Under the pieces are notes generated by a model. That model worked only from the letters and a program-made list of their open reading frames with translations. It made no database searches and was not told the DNA's origin. Position numbers and translations under genes: made by a program. Below are positions 60,592 through 64,000 of a DNA stretch of 64,000 nucleotides, piece by piece. How positions within the stretch are numbered: the stretch's first letter is position 1; each line of letters begins with the position of its first letter. Source of the DNA: Mucilaginibacter cryoferens (GTDB lineage Bacteria > Bacteroidota > Bacteroidia > Sphingobacteriales > Sphingobacteriaceae); NCBI RefSeq assembly GCF_014205845.1, contig NZ_JACHCR010000005.1, positions 1 to 64,000 on the forward strand, written 5' to 3'.

Positions 60592-62379
60592 ATGTGCAGG
60601 ATAGCAGGAGTAATTAATAACCGGGTACAACCGCAACTTATTCAACAACAGGTAAAAACTATGTGTTTGGCCCTTCAACATGGGGGCCCCGATGACCAGG
60701 GCATATACCAGGATGAAAAAAACAATCTCGTATTTGGGCACCGCCGGCTATCAATAATTGATCTTAGCCGTAACGGGCATCAACCTATGGCCGATGTGGA
60801 GCAAAAAGCCTGGATAACTTTTAATGGCGAGATTTACAACTATCGCGACTTAAGAAACGAACTGGTAAAATTTGGCGCAAAATTTACTTCGGATACCGAT
60901 ACGGAAGTAATAATAGCCGCTTATTTACAATGGGGTACGGCAGCGTTTTCAAAATTCAGAGGCATGTTTGCCTTTGCGCTTTTTGATTGCAGTAAAAATC
61001 TCACCTATCTTGTACGCGATACCGCAGGGATAAAACCAGTATACTACCTGGTGCAAAACGGAGGTTTAAGCTTTGCATCAGAAACGCGGGCCTTTATCGC
61101 GGCCGGTATTACAACAGAAAGCGATGTAACCTGGCCCGTAAGATTTTTGGCATTTGGCCATATGCCCGAGCCATATACTACCTTAAAAAATGTGTTCAGT
61201 TTACCTAAGGGACATTATCTATGCTGGGATCATGCATCCTCAACCCATAAAATAAGTCCATATAAACAAGCTGACATAAAGAGCCAGGTAACCGATATTA
61301 ACGAAGCCCTACAGCTTATAAAAGAGGCATTAACAAAAAGTGTAAACCGCCAATTGATAGCCGATGCCCCTTTGGGCGTATTTTTAAGCGGCGGTATAGA
61401 CTCAAGCCTTATTACCCTTTTGGCCGATAAAGAGAAAAAAGAACAACTTAAAACTATATCTATATTCTTTAACGAGAAAAATTATGATGAGCAGGCTTAT
61501 CAGCAGGTGATTTTAGACAAAGTAAGCGGACAACACTTTTCGCACCTGGTAAAGCAGCAGGATTTTGAAACCTATCTTCCGCAAATTATTGATGCAATGG
61601 ATATGCCAACTACCGACGGCATTAACAGTTGGTTTATAAGCAAATATGCACACGAAGATGGTTTAAAAGCGGTATTATCAGGCGTGGGGGCCGATGAGTA
61701 CTTTGGCGGCTATCCCTCTTTTAACAGAATAAGTTACCTGGGCAAGCTGAGAAAACTTCCCCCGTTTCTATTTTCGGCTATTAAAAACTTATTACCAGAT
61801 CCATATAAGAAGCTTACCTTTTTAGCCAATGACCATGCCATTGCCGATTATCTTTTGTTACGGGGCCTATTTTCGCCAGGAGATATTGCCAGAGTGCTTA
61901 ATATTGATGACAAACAGGTTAGGGAAATACTTTTTGACAGTACACAGATTCCGAATCTTGGGCCTTATGATTTTGAACACGCCGCTTGGTTTGAAACAAA
62001 CCTTTACATGCAAAATCAGCTATTAAGGGATACTGATGTAATGAGTATGAGCCATGGATTAGAAGTGAGAGTGCCTTTTTTGGATGAAGATTTTACAGCA
62101 ACCGCCCAAAATATTTCACAGGCAATCCGGTTTAACAACCAGCAACCAAAAAAAATACTGATCGATAGCTTTAACAACCTGCTCCCAACAGCAGTTTGGA
62201 ACAGACCAAAAATGGGTTTTACTTTTCCCCTGCAACAATGGATGAACCAATACAGCCCTATAAGCGACAGCACCCTATACAAAGGCAAGCTGGCACAAAA
62301 CACTATTAAAAAATTTAAAAGCAACCAAATACACTGGTCAAAAGCGTTTGCTCTTTACCAGATACAGGCGCATGTGTAA
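60592..62379 (+). CDS. Asparagine synthase-like amidotransferase
   Basis: A 595-aa glutamine-dependent amidotransferase. The mature N-terminal Cys is Cys2 (MCRIAG), the glutaminase nucleophile. The glutaminase domain runs to about 205 (HGGPDDQGIY, GHRRLSIIDLS, FNGEIYNY), and the synthetase domain follows with the ATP loop FLSGGIDSSLITLL (near 264-277), GVGADEYFGGYP (near 364-375) and RDTDVMSMSHGLEVRVPFLD (near 478-497). In a glycan locus such proteins often amidate a uronic acid rather than make asparagine; both remain possible. The gene ends with 8 bp overlap into the next. Confidence 0.9.
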   Translation: MCRIAGVINNRVQPQLIQQQVKTMCLALQHGGPDDQGIYQDEKNNLVFGHRRLSIIDLSRNGHQPMADVEQKAWITFNGEIYNYRDLRNELVKFGAKFTSDTDTEVIIAAYLQWGTAAFSKFRGMFAFALFDCSKNLTYLVRDTAGIKPVYYLVQNGGLSFASETRAFIAAGITTESDVTWPVRFLAFGHMPEPYTTLKNVFSLPKGHYLCWDHASSTHKISPYKQADIKSQVTDINEALQLIKEALTKSVNRQLIADAPLGVFLSGGIDSSLITLLADKEKKEQLKTISIFFNEKNYDEQAYQQVILDKVSGQHFSHLVKQQDFETYLPQIIDAMDMPTTDGINSWFISKYAHEDGLKAVLSGVGADEYFGGYPSFNRISYLGKLRKLPPFLFSAIKNLLPDPYKKLTFLANDHAIADYLLLRGLFSPGDIARVLNIDDKQVREILFDSTQIPNLGPYDFEHAAWFETNLYMQNQLLRDTDVMSMSHGLEVRVPFLDEDFTATAQNISQAIRFNNQQPKKILIDSFNNLLPTAVWNRPKMGFTFPLQQWMNQYSPISDSTLYKGKLAQNTIKKFKSNQIHWSKAFALYQIQAHV

Positions 62380-63490
62380 AAAAATTATCCTTTTTACATT
62401 ACAAACATTTAGCACCACCGGCGGCATTCAAAAAATGACCCGTACCCTGGGGCATTCGCTATACCGCCTCTCTCAAACCAATAAGTGGAATTTTGAGTTA
62501 TGGTCTGCTTATGACAAGCAAGAAGATTTGATGCCACAATATATGCCTGCCAGCACTTTCAAAGGTTTTGGTGTTAACCGAGTGGGCTTTGTTCTAGAAG
62601 CTATCAGCAAATCGCTAAGGCCCGATGTCATTATTTTAAGCCATATCAACCTGGCAATTATAGGCCTGATTATAAAATTAGTTAACCCCAAATGCAAGGT
62701 TTGGCTTATTGCACACGGCATTGAGGTTTGGCGGCCACTATCATTTGTAAAAAAAACTGTGCTAAAGCATTGCGATAAAGTAATATGCGTAAGCAACTTT
62801 ACCTGCGAGCAAATGGTAAAAAGGCACCATATTAACCCGGCTATTTGCGAGGTGTTAAACAATGCCATAGATCCTTTTATGAAACTGCCTGCAAGTTTCA
62901 TAAAACCGCAGCATTTAATTGCCCGGTACAAATTAAAACCAGATCAACCTGTTATATTTACGTTAACCCGTCTTGCATCAACAGAGCAATACAAAGGCTA
63001 TGAGCATGTTATACAAGCTATTAGTAGTATAAAGAATAACTACCCCAACATAAAGTATATTCTATCAGGAAAATACGATGCCAAAGAAGAGATCAGGATA
63101 AAAAACCTGATAGAACAGCATCATGCTACAGACCAGGTAATACTTACCGGCTTTATTGAAGAGGATGAGCTATCCGATCACTTTTTATTGGCCGATATGT
63201 TTGTATTACCAAGTAAAAAAGAAGGTTTTGGTATTGTATTTATTGAAGCCCTGGCTTGCGGCCTGCCCGTTATTTGTGGCAATGCCGATGGTAGTATTGA
63301 TGCCATAAGAAACGGCGAACTTGGCCATGCTATAAACGTAGATGATGTAACCGAACTTAGTAAATGTATATACCAACATTTACAATCGCCACCAACACCT
63401 GCCAAACGCGAGTACTTGCAACAACAATGCATCCAACATTTTAACGAAACAGATTACATGCAAAAACTACAACTGCTATTAACCCAATGA
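62372..63490 (+). CDS. Glycosyltransferase family 4
   Basis: A 372-aa GT-B fold transferase. The N-terminal acceptor domain starts with KKIILFTLQTFSTTGGIQKMTRTLG, and the C-terminal donor domain has ILSGKYDAKEE, VILTGFIEEDELSDHFLLADMFVLPSKKEGFGIVFIEALACGLPVI with the E-x7-E pattern (EGFGIVFIE). It probably adds a sugar to the lipid-linked repeat unit of the local polysaccharide. The ATG at 62372 overlaps the asnB stop and is preferred to an upstream in-frame TTG. Its stop overlaps the next start (ATGA), so translation is coupled. Confidence 0.9.
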   Translation: MCKKIILFTLQTFSTTGGIQKMTRTLGHSLYRLSQTNKWNFELWSAYDKQEDLMPQYMPASTFKGFGVNRVGFVLEAISKSLRPDVIILSHINLAIIGLIIKLVNPKCKVWLIAHGIEVWRPLSFVKKTVLKHCDKVICVSNFTCEQMVKRHHINPAICEVLNNAIDPFMKLPASFIKPQHLIARYKLKPDQPVIFTLTRLASTEQYKGYEHVIQAISSIKNNYPNIKYILSGKYDAKEEIRIKNLIEQHHATDQVILTGFIEEDELSDHFLLADMFVLPSKKEGFGIVFIEALACGLPVICGNADGSIDAIRNGELGHAINVDDVTELSKCIYQHLQSPPTPAKREYLQQQCIQHFNETDYMQKLQLLLTQ

Positions 63491-64000
63491 GTATGCTACC
63501 CGAAGAAAAGTGGGATATTGAACTAACCCCACACAGCAGCTTGTTTGATTTAAAACTGAATGATGTATGGCATTACCGCGATTTGCTAATGCTGCTTGTA
63601 AGGCGCGATTTTGTTTCTTTTTACAAACAAACTATTCTGGGGCCGCTATGGTTTTTTATCCAACCGCTATTTACCACCATTATTTACACCTTTATATTTG
63701 GCAACCTGGCCAATATCTCTGCAGATAACTTAGATAAACCACTATTTTACATGGCAGGGATTACAGCCTGGAATTATTTTGCCGATTGCCTTACAAAAAC
63801 CTCTTCTGTTTTTACGGCAAATGCGGGCCTTTTTGGTAAAGTATATTTCCCAAGGCTAATTGTTCCGTTAAGTATTGTGGTTTCTAACCTTATCAGGTTT
63901 GGCGTTCAGATGGCGCTCTTTTTTATAACCATGGCTTTTTATGCTATAAAGGGTTCAAACGTTCATCCCAATATTTACCTGTTGTTATTTCCCTTTTTAT
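63487..64000 (+). CDS. ABC-2 type polysaccharide export permease, partial (cut by window end)
   Basis: At least 171 codons are open to the window end. The N-terminus (MSMLPEEKWDIELTPHSSLFDLKLNDVWHYRDLLMLLVRRDFVSFYKQT) is the cytoplasmic head seen in TagG/Wzm-type permeases, followed by ILGPLWFFIQPLFTTIIYTFIFGNLA, GITAWNYFADCLTKTS, KVYFPRLIVPLSIVVSNLIRFGVQMALFF, all typical membrane segments and loops of the family. It should export the lipid-linked glycan across the inner membrane together with an ATPase gene expected just downstream. Its ATG overlaps the GT4 stop codon. Confidence 0.85.
   Translation, partial: MSMLPEEKWDIELTPHSSLFDLKLNDVWHYRDLLMLLVRRDFVSFYKQTILGPLWFFIQPLFTTIIYTFIFGNLANISADNLDKPLFYMAGITAWNYFADCLTKTSSVFTANAGLFGKVYFPRLIVPLSIVVSNLIRFGVQMALFFITMAFYAIKGSNVHPNIYLLLFPFL

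Overview
The window reads as chromosome of a Bacteroidota bacterium, most likely Sphingobacteriaceae (Mucilaginibacter/Pedobacter-like). The grounds are the short primary sigma factor without region 1.1, promoters of the TAnnTTTG type with almost no Shine-Dalgarno sequences, two TonB-dependent receptors, GH13 and GH20 glycosidases, and the gene content of the division cluster. All functions are read from protein sequence and context; no database search was possible. The DNBR-type recognition motif (DNPR) in MurE predicts meso-diaminopimelate peptidoglycan.

Layout. (1) 0-1.8 kb: a tyrosine recombinase beside tRNA-Phe, probably the edge of an integrated element lying to the left. (2) 2-25 kb: metabolic and surface genes, mostly single transcription units closed by clear hairpin terminators: DUF1801 protein, lipoprotein amylase, cold-shock protein, RpoD, AsmA-like protein, LLM oxidoreductase, FecA-like receptor, orphan receiver, thymidine kinase, GH20 hexosaminidase, a BtuF-like binding protein, a LysE-type exporter, an alpha-oxoamine synthase-like PLP enzyme, and a two-gene cassette of unknown function (22.7-25.2 kb). 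(3) 25.3-41.4 kb: a complete dcw operon read on the minus strand, mraZ-rsmH-ftsL-ftsI-murE-mraY-murD-ftsW-murG-murC-ftsQ-ftsA-ftsZ, lacking murF and ddl. (4) 41.6-54.6 kb: an O-methyltransferase flanked by imperfect direct repeats, a TonB receptor/PepSY iron-uptake pair, a polysaccharide deacetylase, a CocE-type hydrolase, two GNAT enzymes, two lipoproteins, pgk and gap. (5) 54.7-64 kb: the start of an exopolysaccharide/capsule locus (WecA-like initiator, GT2, Wza, Wzc, UpxY, AsnB-like, GT4, ABC-2 permease cut by the window end).

The most unusual signal is in the dcw operon. Four consecutive gene junctions (mraY/murD, murD/ftsW, ftsW/murG, murG/murC) carry GC-rich palindromes. Three of them are inverted doublets with AGCCCC...GGGGCT-like ends, resembling REPINs. 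They run into the genes: both MurG and MurD begin with a translated copy (NQK-L/H-PLQGAGG), ftsW takes its last codons and stop from a copy, and a copy places AGGAGG just before the ftsW start. Other regulatory signals are three ACCAC/GTGGT repeats at exact 10-bp spacing before mraZ (probable MraZ operator) and a cluster of DnaA-box-like TTTTCCACA sites between ftsA and ftsZ.

The two-gene cassette at 22.7-25.2 kb is the best candidate for an undescribed protein system. Its first protein has a helical N-terminal half followed by two apparently duplicated beta domains; the second protein is entirely helical. Several other families of short degenerate repeats, including 14 perfect GTCATTG units, sit at gene ends.
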